Positions 35,755 to 48,754 of a stretch of 64,000 nt of DNA are shown in pieces. Origin of the DNA: Anadara kagoshimensis (lineage: Eukaryota; Mollusca; Bivalvia; Arcoida; Arcidae); NCBI GenBank assembly GCA_021292105.1, contig CM037870.1:67807260-67871259 (forward strand), written 5' to 3'. Within the stretch, counting starts at the first letter, position 1. Every line of letters starts with the position of its first letter. The notes under the pieces are model-generated. The model did not search any database. It was not told where the DNA came from and was given only the letters and a program-made list of their open reading frames with translations. A program made the translations under genes and the position numbers.

Positions 35755-35915
35755 AGCGGTTAGTTCTGGAAAAGTGGAGGAACCCAGAGTGCCTGGAGAA
35801 AACCACTGGAATGACAAGTTTTCTCACACTTGATCTGCTCAGAGGGGATTCAAACCTCGGTACAGAGAGGTGCTGTAATCCATAAAACACATCACTTGAC
35901 CACTTGGGCCCCTGG
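35755..35915 (-). repeat. tRNA-derived SINE, best copy of the antisense group
   Basis: On the minus strand it reads aagtggtcaagtgatg (box A-like), then ggattacagcacctctctgt and gaggtttgaatcccc (box B-like), then gtgtgagaaaacttgtcatt, ggttttctccaggcactctg and ggttcctccac. The box spacing is that of a tRNA-derived SINE head. Confidence 0.65.
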
Positions 35916-36504
35916 GAAAATATATTGTGTTTGTACTGAAATGTTGATTTATTTTATGGCATATAATATGACATTAATTATTATAATTTATTTAATATAT
36001 GCAGAGAATTAAAGTGGATTTTGATCAATCAATTATATTGCAGTCATTAGAGGACACATAAATTAAACAAAGCAGAACTAAATGTCTAGCAACAGGTGTT
36101 AATTACATTAAACTTACTAAAATTTAAATCACCAAAATATTTAGGTTTTTCTGATAATGGCATTATTAAGACTGTTGAATAATTATAATTTGTGGAATGA
36201 ACATGTTGTGGTTTTTGAAATTTAAAAAAAAAAATGTGGAATTGTATGGTGTGAAAATAAATCTTATTAGTGACCTTTGTAAGCATAATTTTTTCATTAA
36301 TTACTAATCTACATAAATTTTACTATTCTCATGGGTAAGTGAATACAACAAAATTTAAAGTCAATTATTTTTTTACCTTCCGTGGACCACAATAAGATTT
36401 AATTTCACACAAAACACAGCAACTCCACAATAATTGTTATTCAATTTCCAAAAAACCTTAAAAATCTAACCCAACAAACATTTATGATACTACTACATTT
36501 TACT

Positions 36505-36630
36505 GCCTGGATTTGAGTTGAGTAATGGTGTTTCATGCCCAGTCAAAATTTTTTCACTTATATCAAGGTAGTCATTTTAGGAATGGTTAAGGAAACTGGA
36601 GTGCCTGGGAAAACAACCAAGCTTAAAAAA
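36505..36630 (-). repeat. SINE 3' part
   Basis: The plus strand shows catgcccagtcaaaattttt / tcacttatatcaaggta and ggaaactggagtgcctggga, the antisense tail and body. Confidence 0.5.
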
Positions 36631-37454
36631 TACTCCACTTTAAATGACTGAATTATTAGATGGTTTACAGCAGCAAGTATATAAGGTATTGGTTCCTATA
36701 AAAGTTTTTGTTTGTCATGCTCAATGCATGTAACAACCATATGTTACATGAAATACATAAACACTACATGGTTACATGACTAGCTTAACAAGTATTTTTT
36801 CTTCAATATGGTACATTAATACATTAGTTGTAATATTCATACAATATGTACATTAGCACTTACATTCCTGTCAACTCTCATACACTTACAACAAAGAATA
36901 CATTTTTATAATAAAATAATTCACTTACTGCAATACATGTATGTGTAATTAAAGACTCCTTTGGTGTAAATTTATAGAAAAATATCTCTGAGATATCAAA
37001 ACCAATTCCAATTTTTTGTAGGGTTTTAAAGGCTTAATTTCAGAACGGAATCAAAAGGATTTGTAAATCTACAATTAGCTTGTTTTGCGCTTTTAACCCA
37101 GGAAATGTTAAAAAACTCCTTATAAACCTTACTTTGATTTAACACAACCCTTTATACTGCCAAAATATATATCTGACAGAACAAATAGTGGTGATGAATC
37201 GTGGCTTTACTGTATCTAGTGAAGTTAATGAAGTCTGCCTGGGAACCATGTGATCAATACTCCTTAACTTTTGTCTTTGAATGTTTTGGAAAGCATTTAT
37301 GTTGCAATTTTCTACAAAACCATAGGTTTTATGGAAAATGGCAATTTTTGCAATGACATAGTCAATAAAATTAATTTTTTTGCACAAACATTAGGTGGTA
37401 TCACATGGTGTACTTGTATATCCAAATAATGAATTCATGAAATGAAACATTAGA

Positions 37455-37684
37455 TATAGGCAAACAAAACTGACATGTCAAATTGACTTTGATTAAAATA
37501 TTTATCGTGAATCAGTACATTTAGGTATAGAACACAGGTGTTTCATAGTAACCATGGAAAATGCATAGTTTATGTATAAACTACAAATCTTAATTAACAC
37601 TACTTATGTATTGGGAGGATCATCATATTTAACTATTCCTAATGCAAGGTCAAGCTGACAGGTCAATGTAGTTTGCCTACACCA
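37455..37684. mobile_element. MITE-2 copy c
   Basis: The left end tataggcaaacaaaactgac / atgtcaaattgacttt and the right end aaggtcaagctgacaggtca / atgtagtttgcctac form the family inverted repeat. Confidence 0.7.
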
Positions 37685-38004
37685 TACATCTAGTGAATAA
37701 TGAAGTAGAACATAGTATTCTGATTGTAATAACAACAATTAATTGTCCTTGTGGTAAAGATTCTGATAAAATCTGTAATATTGCACTGGAAACTTGGAAT
37801 GTTGGATAAAACAACTTATATTTCAACCCACCCCAAACCTACTCCCCCTAATCCAGCAAGTCCTCACTAATACGCATTAAGTTGTTGTTTAAATAAATAT
37901 ATGCAGTATTTAAATAGTGGTGGCAAAATGAAAAACCTACAATTTTACAAAATATCTATTATACTACAGGGTTAATCAAGCGATTGCTTTATTTTTTCTT
38001 TATA

Positions 38005-38178
38005 TACAGTAAAACTTATTGTAATGCCCCTTGATAAGTTTAACATCTCGCTTATTGTCACAACATTTTAAAATCCCCACGTCTTTTTATCATGTTTCCC
38101 TTGATATATCTCAAAACCCCATTATAATTCCACAATCTGAATGAACAAGTGGTGGCACTAAATTGAGGTTTGACTGTA
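38005..38178. mobile_element. Short inverted-repeat element (TACAGTaAAAC ends)
   Basis: The left end tacagtaaaacttattgtaa / tgcccc and the right end attgaggtttgactgta are loosely inverted. A related right end, ggggcattataattaggttt / tactgta, lies at about 18977-19003. This resembles Tc1/mariner- or pogo-type MITEs (inference). Confidence 0.5.
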
Positions 38179-38229
38179 TTTAAATAAATAATATGTTACT
38201 ATACCAAATAATCAGCTCATTTATCCATG

Positions 38230-38450
38230 CAAACTATGGAGTTCAGTTGTTTTTGTTTTATATCCCAGTCAAGATTCTTGACTCATGTGAAAGCATTCTT
38301 AATTTTGGATGGTGGAGAAAACTGGAGTGCCCAGAGAATTTAAACCACTGATCTTTGTCAAGAAAACTGACAAGCTTTCTCACACTAAAATTTGTCCAAG
38401 TAGAAAACAAGCCTGTGACAGTAAAATGCTGTGGTGCCTTTCCATCCAAA
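38230..38450 (-). repeat. SINE copy
   Basis: The plus strand shows tatcccagtcaagattcttg, ggatggtggagaaaactgga / gtgccc, ctgacaagctttctcacact and agtaaaatgctgtggtgcc, the antisense tail, body and head. Confidence 0.55.
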
Positions 38451-40352
38451 TGCTGAGGAAAGCTATGACAGAAATATTACTTTATTTTTTTATATTTGAA
38501 CTAATAAGTAATTATTGAGGAGTTTGGTAAAATACTGAGGAAATGTCATAACAAAAATAACGGAAACCAGAAATGCCTAATGGTACCATTCAACTTTGTC
38601 ATAAAATGTTCAATAATCTAAAATAAAAAATAATAATAATGGTGGTAAAAAAAATGTGCATCAAATAAAAACGAAAGAAAAAAATGATTAAAAAACAATT
38701 TCTTTATAAGCATTACAAGTACAGCTAAATACATGTTACAAAATCTAAGAACATATTAAATGTTTGATAAAAAATCAACAAAATTTGTTGATATTAAATA
38801 AATTATTCAAAAAAGCACTTTTCTCACCTTAAATCCTATAACTACCCTATACCAGAGACATGAGACTGGTTTATAAATTTCATTTTTATAAAAATATATT
38901 TCTTTGGACACTAGTCAAGACTGCATAAACATCTTGATCCCTGTATGTGCACATGTGTGTCTATCGGGGATTGATACTTCACTGAGTGCAAGTTTGTGGA
39001 GATTCGGTCAGACGAAGTGATGTAATGTGCATGACGATTGGTGTATACCAGGACTCATCATTACAGTAAGTGTGATGTGGAGGAGACAGGTCAACTTGAC
39101 ATGTATGTGTATGGTGGTTGAATGGTGTTGAAACAAAATATTTCATGTCAAGTATATTTGATGGAATAGAAGCTAGTTTAATAGCTCCAAATTTGTTAAA
39201 ATACCAATAGGCAGGCTTTAGGCATACCTAATTTTATAATAGACAGGTCAACCAAGAAGAGTGTGGTTTTAACTACTACAGAAGTAACAATTATTTGAGG
39301 ACAGTCAATTTTTAAACTTCACTTTCAAAAATGTACAACATTTGTAAATGTTAAACTTCTATTCTAATCAAATAAACTGTAACAGTCTTGCATTTCCAAA
39401 ATAATACTAATATAAACAAATATATTTGTAAAATGACTTTAAAAAAATTAAGTTTAAGCAAAAAACAAAACAAGTTCTTAATTTTATAATATAAATAATC
39501 CATATGTTAATCCATGTATCAATTCATGTGTCAATACACATGTTAATCCATGTGTCAATCGAAGTGCCAATACATAGGTTAATCTACACTGTATGCATCA
39601 ACCAATGTGCCAATCCATACACTAATCCATGTGCAAATCTGTGTCAATACATGTGTTATGCAAGTGTCATTTCTTTCCAATAAAGCATTAACAAAGTACA
39701 GAATATTGACAATATTCTTAATATTACTGATAATATCCATTAAGAATATCAACAATATTCTCAACAATATTCATCAAGAATGTCAACAATATCCGTTAAG
39801 AATATCAACAATATTCTCAACAATATTCATCAAGAATGTCAACAATATTCATCAAGAATGTCAACAATATTCATCAAGAATATTAACAATACCAACACCA
39901 TCCTTCAATTTTCCTTATACACATACAGTCAAACACAACAAATACAAACGCTCAACAAAAAAATCTGTATACTGAATTACTGACAGTCAGGAAATTTCCA
40001 TGAACATTTAATATCTGCTTCAAAATTCATGACAGGAAAAAATAGCACAAAAATAACTTTTTATAAAAAAAAATTTTGATAGAAATTAGATAAAATTGCA
40101 CTTATCATTACACAGCAACAAGAAATAAGGCGAAACAAAAACGATGCATTTCCAGTTTTTCCACCCACCCTTTTTGTATAGTGAGAATGAAACAAGAAAC
40201 ACACATTTTTGCTTGGCCTAATTTCATGGTAAGAAAAAAATAAGAACTCACTTAAAATGTTGTCCATTATTGCAATGAATTAAATGACGTGAAAATTTCC
40301 TGTTAAACAGATCATTCATTAATTAATTATATTCTATAAATATTTTTTTTTA
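38451..40352. repeat. Gene-free stretch with two degenerate tandem regions
   Basis: 39498-39660 is a run of variants of aatccatgtgtc. 39776-39890 is a cleaner 22-bp repeat, aatattcatcaagaatgtca + ac. The open frames over the second region are repeat translations. No gene or RNA is recognised in the remainder. Confidence 0.6.
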
Positions 40353-43243
40353 TTATAATTCATCATGTTTTGGTCCACTAAATTCTTCATGTGATATAAG
40401 ACCATCTTTATCCTTATCTTCATGTTGGAAGATCTGGTTTACAATATTTGTGTGGTCCTCAGGGGTGCCATCATCAGGTGCTCCAGCTTGTTCTTTTTGT
40501 GACTTTATAAACTCAGATACCTATAAACAGAAATATAGAACAGTGTAACCCAGGTTTCTTTTTATTTACTATTAAAATCCATTTTCCATCCAAGGTTTGT
40601 AAATCTTTATTTAAGTGTGTTAGAGGCTTTAAGCAATATTGCTGGATGAAGTAAACATGTGTATATTGTGCTGTGACATTGTCTGATGTACTGATAACTC
40701 AGTGTGTTCATCCTTGTGTTTTTGTTTTCATTTGTAATCCAATTTAAATACATGTTATCTGTTAATCATATATTGAATCCTAGTTTTCAGACATTGTTTA
40801 TGGTCAATCAAAGTGCTGTGCTTGGCAGAATGTTTGCATCTTAAAGAATGCATTTGATAAAATATATGCTTCAAAGATAAACTTTTGCATAAAAAATTCA
40901 GAAGCCTCAAGGCCAGTGAAAGAATCTTGACCAGGGCATAAAATATCACTCAAATCCACTCAGTAAACCAGATTTCATTGTGCAATACGTACCTCATCAG
41001 GTGATAATAGTTTGTCTTTGTTTGTATCTATCTGAGAAAATATATTTTCTATTTTTGGTCCATCTTTAATATTTACTAGTTCCACTTCAAAGTGTAATGT
41101 TGCTTTAGGTGGGATAGATTCTCCTGGAAAAAAATATAGAAGACATAAAATATGAATGCACTTACAATGAAATAACAGAAGTATGGTTACTGTAGTATAA
41201 ATTATCATTTTGCTGAGCAAGAGATTGGTTCAGCTGTGTTAAATGTGCCTGTTTACATTTTTACCAATAAAATGTTAGTAAAGATCAAAATGGTGGCAAT
41301 ACAAAGAGGCAGTTGAGTTCAAATATGGTATCATATTATAAGGAAATAGAACTATGAGAGAAGTAGGCCAGGTAAGAAAACACACGATTAAACTTTCATC
41401 AAAGGGGCACAACTCTGTTTTGCAAACTAACCTTCTCTTCTAATACACTCTGTTATCATGTAAATACCAAGTTTACTAAAGAATACCTGTGTTTAAGTAG
41501 TACTGGTAGGTTGGGCAAACTCATAGATAGATGGGCAATGCCTTACCACAATGTGTACTGTTTCTAGATATGGGCATATAAAAACTGCAATAATGAACTC
41601 ACTAATTATCAATTTGTAGCACACTATTTAAGCTCCTCTCAACCTGTAATTCACATAACAACAGAGACAAGCTAAAACAGCTGACCACAGAGGAATAATG
41701 CTTTTACCCCAAAATGAAGTAAGGAAAGTTATTTTGGTTTTTAGCCAAATTTCACACAGCCATGCGAGCTTAAAAGGCTGGTCTCTCAGATTTTTACTTC
41801 AAAATGTACAGTCAGAATAGGAATTTATTTTGGTTTTTAAACAAATTACCTGCTCCTTGGTCTCCATAACCTAATTCTGGTGGAATGACGAGTTTACGTT
41901 TTTCTCCTATACACATGTCTAATAAACCTTCATCCCAGCCTTTAATCACTTGTCCTACACCAAGCTGGAATTCAAATGGCTCACCATGATCTTTACTGAA
42001 ATGATAAAAATACTCCTAAATATAGCCAGAATATACCATGTATAATAGAAGTAATGGTCCTTATGGAGTTCCAAGTCCCAGTCAAGATTTTTTTCAATTA
42101 TATTGAGGCATTCGGCTCAGGGATGGTGTAGAAAACTAGAGTGCCAGAAGAAAAAACAACACCCTTCAGCATGCAAACTGACAAATTTGCTCAAATTGTA
42201 ATTTGTTCTGTCAGATTCAAACTTTTGCTTTCGGAGGCACTGTGATCCATAAAAATGCACTTTTGACCACTACCAATCTGCCACAAAAGCCATGATTGGT
42301 TTATCCACAAGACAATGATACCCACACAAGAATTGTATTATATAGCCAATCAAAATAAGTAGGATACTCTTTTGTGCATTTTGTACACATTACATTCAAT
42401 GTAAAAATTTAATAGAAATATATACATTACAGAAATGTTCTAACTCATTTAATACTGTCATTTTTAGGGTTTTTTTTTTTTTTTTTTTTTTTTGTTTGTT
42501 AAAGTTGATATTTTAATGAAAGGTACAAATGGAAGGCCTTCCACACAACATTTCATTTCATTTTTAAACAAGTGCTTAATTAATTCCTTATCATTTATAG
42601 CAAGTTGTGTATATGCAACTATGATAGTACTACCACTAAAAATGGTTTATAATTTATGATAATAGTCCAACAATGTTAGACGACACAGGCACACATTTTA
42701 TTGGAATATTTATTTATTTTTCACAAGTACAAGATCCAAATAAAAACATGTGCATGTGACAGAAAATATGAGTCAAGTTTTAAAGAATTAGTTTCTTGAA
42801 TAGTTTGCCTTGAGTAATCATTTTATAGTTTAACCATATGTCAGAAGATTGAAAAATCTAAATTGAGTAAAACCAGGCATATATGTCTTATAAACACCCA
42901 TGAATGGCTATATCATTCAAAATTGTTTTAAAAGTGTGTGTGTTCTCTCTTGCTTACAGTGTATAATCAAATATTGGAATGAAAAAAATAACAATGATAA
43001 TTTGCATAAGATTACGTGTCACTTAACTATACATAACGTGTACATTTTCAATTACCTGGAGTCGAATTTCTTTCCATCTTCAAGTGTCCCCGTATAGTGC
43101 ATAACCATCATATCCCCTCTCTTAGCTTGCCTTTCACATTCTCCATCTGGCTTGCTTAAAACTTCAATTTTAACTTCTGGTTCGTCTGCCGACGCCAAAA
43201 CAGTAAAGATGGCTAAAATGTATACAGAGAAAATAATCGCCAT
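40353..43243 (-). CDS. FKBP14: FKBP gene E: FKBP14 (FKBP22-type) ER prolyl isomerase
   Basis: Exons 43243-43056, 41995-41850, 41123-40993 and 40520-40353, phases 2, 1, 0, encode 210 residues, one fewer than human FKBP14. Residues 1-20 form a signal peptide ([17 protein letters not shown]). The FKBP domain (about 21-132) keeps Tyr26, Phe-Asp (KKFDSR), [16 protein letters not shown] and the Cys pair (GEC, DMC). EF-hand loops are D144-E155, with Lys in place of the usual Gly at position 6, and D190-E201. The end is KHDEL. The ATG has A at -3 and G at +4; an upstream in-frame ATG exists but would bury the signal peptide. Role by family: Ca2+-linked proline isomerisation of secretory clients such as procollagen. 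This is the most conserved member and probably the ancestral copy (inference). Confidence 0.93.
42065..42290 (-). repeat. SINE copy in intron 1 of gene E
   Basis: The plus strand shows ccaagtcccagtcaagattt, tatattgaggcattcggctc, aaactagagtgccagaagaa and ggaggcactgtgatccataa, the family in antisense. Confidence 0.6.
42471..42494. repeat. Poly(T) tract in intron 1 of gene E
   Basis: An uninterrupted T run of about 24. Confidence 0.8.
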
Positions 43244-43848
43244 TTTGTTAAGACAACGGATACTAAGCTTGACAGGTGAGTGACGAATGAAATATGTATA
43301 TGTTCTCTGACAGTCCCCAACGTGGCAAAATGTGGAATTTACCTGGCGGAAGTGACCTTGCTTTAACCCACAAGATGCATTTTGATTGGTTCTCAAAATA
43401 GATTTCTTCCGATCAGGGAAATCCCTTTACAACAAAAGCCTCAGACTTCATTTGGCAGTTTGGAAGCTTAACTGCTTTATTGATTTATAATGAAAATTGT
43501 AAATTAATTATTTAAATAAATTTATCAAAGCAAAATTAAGGTAATTAATTTATTTAATTGTTATTTATTAAATTATAATTTTGCACAACATGTACAAGTT
43601 CACCGGTTGTTTTTCGCTTTTGGGATTGTGATTTGCCGGGAGATATGGTCAATAATCACATTATAGGAAATGAACTACAGGGACAATATTAATATCTATA
43701 AAAAATTATTTTTGGGAAAAAACATCTTTATCAATTGAAAGTATCAAATCCAATCTTTTAGTGAACCGTTGACATTCAATTAATTACCTATATGTAAGTA
43801 TCTTGCGTATGGTACTTTTTCTTTTTAAAGTTTTTATTGTAATATTAT
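43244..43848. promoter_or_regulatory. Upstream region of gene E
   Basis: On the gene strand a CCAAT box (within gagaaccaatcaaaatgc, about 43378-43394) lies roughly 140 bases above the ATG. A short R-repeat 3' end (cgcttttgggattgtgattt, 43615-43634) lies further up. No coding sequence is seen. Confidence 0.35.
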
Positions 43849-43898
43849 TGATATTATCAGCGACATTTAATACTGTATTAAATGCCGCTGATATTATA
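43849..43898. repeat. Imperfect hairpin at the edge of the LINE nest
   Basis: atattatcagcgacatttaa / tac and its inverse gtattaaatgccgctgatat / tat pair over about 20 bases with two mismatches around a single T. Confidence 0.6.
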
Positions 43899-43904
43899 GG
43901 CTAC

Positions 43905-44098
43905 AGTACAACCTGTCTTAAAGACCACGGATCTATATATAGGATCGCCTGCTTACAAAGGCCAGTAGAATTGTATCACATTTGTTCTTAATTCTTATTA
44001 TTTGAACATGTACATACATAGTCCACCTGCCCATAAAGGCCTTTTTCACTGGATCCCTTGGGTGGCCTTTTAAGGGTATCTGGTCAACTCGTCAGTCC
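43905..44098 (+). repeat. Left arm of a long-range inverted repeat
   Basis: It contains acctgtcttaaagaccac, cgcctgcttacaaaggccag, ccacctgcccataaaggcct and actggatcccttgggtggcc. The reverse complement of 62755-62918 has the same blocks in the same order. Each arm itself repeats a cacctg...aaaggcc motif. Confidence 0.65.
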
Positions 44099-44300
44099 AA
44101 CTGATTTTCGCCAAATCGTCCCAACTTTTTTACCAACTCGTTCCACTTTTATATGCAGAGTTTTTACACCTCAGATTTAATTACCAACTCGTTCCAACTT
44201 TTTTTTACCAACTCGTTCCGACTTTTGTTTAACCCCAACTCGTTCCAAATTTAAGAATTATAATGATTTTAGCCGTTACCAACTCGTAATTCCAATTTTT
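44088..44300 (+). repeat. Degenerate tandem repeat of ACCAACTCGTTCCAACTTTT
   Basis: accaactcgttccaactttt recurs with variants at about 44148, 44183, 44205 and 44228. One inverted copy lies at 49670-49715, on the other side of LINE-1. Confidence 0.75.
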
Positions 44301-44335
44301 ATATAAGAGGATTTAGCCGTTATCAATTAATTAAA

Positions 44336-47300
44336 AATCAAGGGTATCCTCACAACATTGTCCAGCTCTTACCACTTGGAGGTATCCTCTTCATATTGCA
44401 CGTTTGTTACTATTTAAAATATCATTTAATATAAGTGGAATAATAGATTATATCATTATCAATATTCACCAAACTTGCAACAATCATGGAATTTGTAATT
44501 GTCGAAATAATACTTTATTAACAATTAATAATAATTAAAACATCTAATCGCTTTGGTATCAGATTAAAAAGTCTCTATCCTGTGAATGTAATTTGAATGA
44601 TGTTCCAGCTAGCAATAGTATTAATAATATTACACGTGAAATTAATGTTACAGAAAGTGACTATACTCTTAACAGTGAATTGGTTAGTTCAACATATGTT
44701 GACACCTTTGTTTTAATAAATGATAATAATAATTATGCAAATAGAACAGTAAATGAAATAAATACAGACATTAAAAATTTTCTCCCGGTCTTCGACAAAA
44801 GTGAAATAGAAGTTGTAAATAATGAAATAGAAATTGTTAATGATTCTCTTCCTGAGATTGGAGATGGAAATCTTATCTGCAATAATGGTTTGAATACGGT
44901 TTCTGTTGAATTTGAAACCGCAAATATTGTGCACAATGAAATTTCTTATTTTGATGAAGATAAATTTTGTATTGACGTTGTATATTGTTTAAGTACTGAA
45001 GTTGCAGATACAAATGTTGATGGAACTGAGATCAATGACGTAAATTATGCAGTTTCAAATACTGATGAATTTGAGGCTAATGATAAGATTAATGTAAATA
45101 ATGCAGTTTATGGTGATGTAAATAATGATGCTTGTTTTTCTGATCTAGATCTTAATATATGTGCTTTAAATGTCTGTGGTTTAAAGTCGAAATTATTGAC
45201 CCCTGAGTTTGAAAATTTTGTAAATAAGTATGACATTTTGTGTTTTAGTGAAACCAAATTAACTGATCTTGACGACACATGTATACCTGGATATGAATGT
45301 TATTGTAAAAATAGAAGTAACAATAAGTCTGGGGGAATTGCTATTTTTATAAGAAAAAATATTAATAATCATTTTACTATTATTAAAAGTAAATGTGATT
45401 TTATTATGTTTATTAAGGACATAATGTATGTCAAAATGGGGACATTATCATCGGGGCTGTATATTTACCTCCTATAGATTCTATTTATTCGAATGTCGAT
45501 AGTTTTGATGAAATTGAGGATGAAATAGTGCGTGTTTCTTCTTTATGTAATAATATTTGTTTATTAGGGGATTTTAACTCTAGAACTGGTCAGTTACTGG
45601 ACTATATAGAACCCGACAAGTATATTTCGGAGTAATTGATGTTGATTCCGAAGCTGACAAACTTCTATTTGGATGTGAAATTTTAAAGAATATTGGGGTA
45701 CCTCTAAACAGAGCAAATAGCGATAGGAAATCTCCTAATACATTTGGATACAGATTAATTGATTTATGTAAAAATAGTAATTTATTTATCGTTAACGGTA
45801 GAGTTGGTAATGATAAAGGTATTGGTAAAACTACTTCGAAAGGTGTTAGTTTGATTGATTATGCTGTATGTTCACCTATGTTGTTTAATATAATTGACGA
45901 TTTTTCAGTTCTTAACTTTTGTGGTCTGTTGTCCGATATCCACTGTCCAATTGTGATAAAATTTAAATTAAATATTAATCATGTCAAACTAGAAGAGATT
46001 TATAATCCTGAGATAAAGCTAAGAAAGTGGATACCTGAAAAAGCTAATTTATTTGTCGACAATATTGATAGGGAAGAAATACGTAAAATTCATGATCTGT
46101 TAAATAATTATGAAGATGTGAACATTAAATGTGTTATTGGAGGTGTAACCAAAAGCATATCAAATATTTTTTCCATTTCGGCAAAGAAATCTTTTGGTTA
46201 CTTTAAGAAAAAAAATAAGAATAATAAGAGAAAGAATAAACCCTGGTTTAATAAAGAATGTAATGAAACACGAAAATTATACCACAAAGCTTTGAAACGT
46301 CATAATAGAGATAAGTCTGAAATTTCAAAATCTAATCTTAAAGCTGCTAGTAAAAATTATAAAAGAACTGTATCGAAGCATTATGCTAACTATAAAAGGA
46401 AAATTAGACAAAAACTAAATAATTTACGAACCAAAAACCCTAAGGAATACTGGAAAATATTAAATAAAAATAACCAAAGTTCGGCTAATAACAACTTGAA
46501 TTTAAATATTTTTTATGAATTTTTCAAAAATATTAATGAAATAGACGATACAGATGAACGTCTTCAAGAACCCAACTTTGATGTGTTTCCTAACAGTACT
46601 TATAACTTTGAAATAAATAGTCCAATTAAAGAATCTGAAATTGTTTATATTGTTAATAATTTAAAAAATGATAAATCGTGTGCACAAGATGGCATTACTA
46701 ATGAATATCTTAAATCGACTTTACATTTAATGTTACCAATATATACCAAACTTTTCAATTTAGTTTTTGACACTGGAATAATTCCTGAAGAGTGGCTGGT
46801 AGGCGTCATAAAGCCTGTCTATAAAAATAAAGGGGATAAAGCAGACCCGGATAACTATAGAGCAATAACCTTAGTGAGTTGTTTTGGGAAGGTATTTACA
46901 GGGATTATTAATAAACGACTTAACGATTATGCTGAAAAGGTAGACTTAATCACAAAAGTTCAAGCTGGTTTTAGAAAATCATACTCTACATCGGATAATA
47001 TATTTATTTTACATTGCTTGATTGAATTGTTGTTTGCTGATAAAAAGAAATTGTTCTGCACATTTATTGATTTTCGCAAAGCTTTTGATTCTGTTTGGAG
47101 AGGGGGGTTATGGATCAAATTACAGAAATATTTAATAAATGGTAAATGTTTTGATATTATTAAAAATATGTATAAATCTATCAAATCATGTGTTATGATT
47201 GGAGAACAAAAATCTGAATATTTTATGTGTAATGTTGGTGTGAGGCAGGGTGAAAATTTATCACCATTTCTATTTTCTTTGTTTTTGAATGATTTGGAAG

Positions 47301-48750
47301 AGTTCTTTGTACAGAAAATGTTAAAGGTCTATCAAGTATATCCAGTAAATGTAATGATCAATTGAGACTCTATTTCAAAATTTTTCTCTTATTGTATGCT
47401 GATGATACTTTAATATTTGCAGAAGATAACTTCAATGCAGGAAGCTCTTGATAACTTTGCATTTTATTGTGATCATTGGAAATTAGATGTAAATATCAAG
47501 AAGACTAAAATAATGGTATTTTCAAGGGGTAGATCAAAACATTCCTCAGTTTTAAAATATAAAGATACTCCCTTAGAATTCGTGGACCATTACGGTTATT
47601 TAGGAATTATTTTTAGTAAAAATGGGAAGTTTTTCAAAGCTAGAAAAAAATTAGTAGAACAAGCTTCTAGAGCCCTTTTCGGTGTATATAAAAAGATTAC
47701 TAATTTAAATTTATCTGTTAAATGTCAGTTGAATTTATTCGATAAAATGATTGTTCCTATCTTGACCTACGGTAGCGAAGTTTGGGGATTTGAAAATATA
47801 TCTATTTTAGAAAATATACACTTGAAATTTTGTAAGAAGGTTTTAAAGTTACGCAAGTCTACTCCTAATTGTATGGTATATGGAGAACTCGGTCGCTTCC
47901 CTTTAAATATTATAATCTGTAAAAGAATGATATCTTTTGGTGTAGAATAGTAAATGAACCAGACAAATTTTCTTATATTTTTATAACCTTATGTTTAAAA
48001 TGTTCCAAGATGGGAAAAAAGTGCCATGGATTGAAAAGATAAAGTCTATTTTTGATTCGCTTGGTTTTAGCAACATTTGGGACACTCAGGGACAATTCTT
48101 AAGCAACCAATGGATAATTAAAGCAGTTGAAAGGAAACTTGAGGATCAATTTATTCAAAAATGGGACCAAGATATATTTAATTCACCAAAAACCGTTTCT
48201 TATCGAATATTTAAAACAGAGTTTTGTTTAGAAAATTATCTGAATATACTTCCAAATACACAAAGACTAATCCTAACAAAATTCAGAACAGGTAATCATA
48301 GACTTCCTATTGAAACAGGTCGGTGGACCAATGTCTCTAGAAATGAACGATTATGTACTAAATGTTGTGATGGTAAAATTGGTGATGAATTTCATTTACT
48401 TTTTGAATGTTGTAAGTTCAGGCATTTACGTATTAAATATATTGATGTTAGTTACTGGAAGAATGCAAACACTTACAAATTTTCGGCATTGTTTAAGTCT
48501 AAAAATAGAAAGAAACTACTTAATCTAATTGAATTTCTGAAGGAAGCCCAACTTGAATATTAACAGTTTTCTCAGTTATTATACTGTATATATATTACAA
48601 GAATTATACCTTTGTATTTGTTTGTTATTGTATGATGTATTGTATTTAATATTTAATTTATGTGGCATGCGTAGATTGTAAATATGGAAATGTGTTACCT
48701 CTTGTACCACCCCCGGTGGACTTAGAGTGAATAAAAGTTATTATTGACGG
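44336..48750 (+). mobile_element. LINE-1: APE-type non-LTR retrotransposon
   Basis: The body covers an endonuclease, a reverse transcriptase and a C-terminal zinc knuckle (48341-48414), then a short 3' UTR ending gagtgaataaaagttattat. It is related to LINE-2 on the minus strand but clearly distinct. The 5' end is not defined. No target-site duplication was found. Confidence 0.8.
44593..48563 (+). pseudogene. LINE-1 ORF: acidic N-terminus, APE endonuclease, reverse transcriptase (frameshifted)
   Basis: 44593-45441: about 190 Asn/Asp-rich residues, then the endonuclease start (NVCGLKSK, DILCFSETK). The frame moves at 45438-45441 (G run), giving the GDFNSRT motif, and again at 45625-45627 (T run), giving SLIDYAV and SDIHCP. 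45851-47318 holds the reverse transcriptase with FIDFRKAFDSVW and GVRQGENLSPF. A shift at 47315-47318 (A run) brings in the catalytic LYADDT (about 47396-47411). Another, near 47435, is of unclear type, followed by 47935-47938 and 47978-47982 (T runs). The end has a C-x2-C...H-x4-C zinc knuckle. Each clear break is one base short in a homopolymer, so the real element may be less broken than it looks. Confidence 0.85.
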
Positions 48751-48754
48751 AAAT

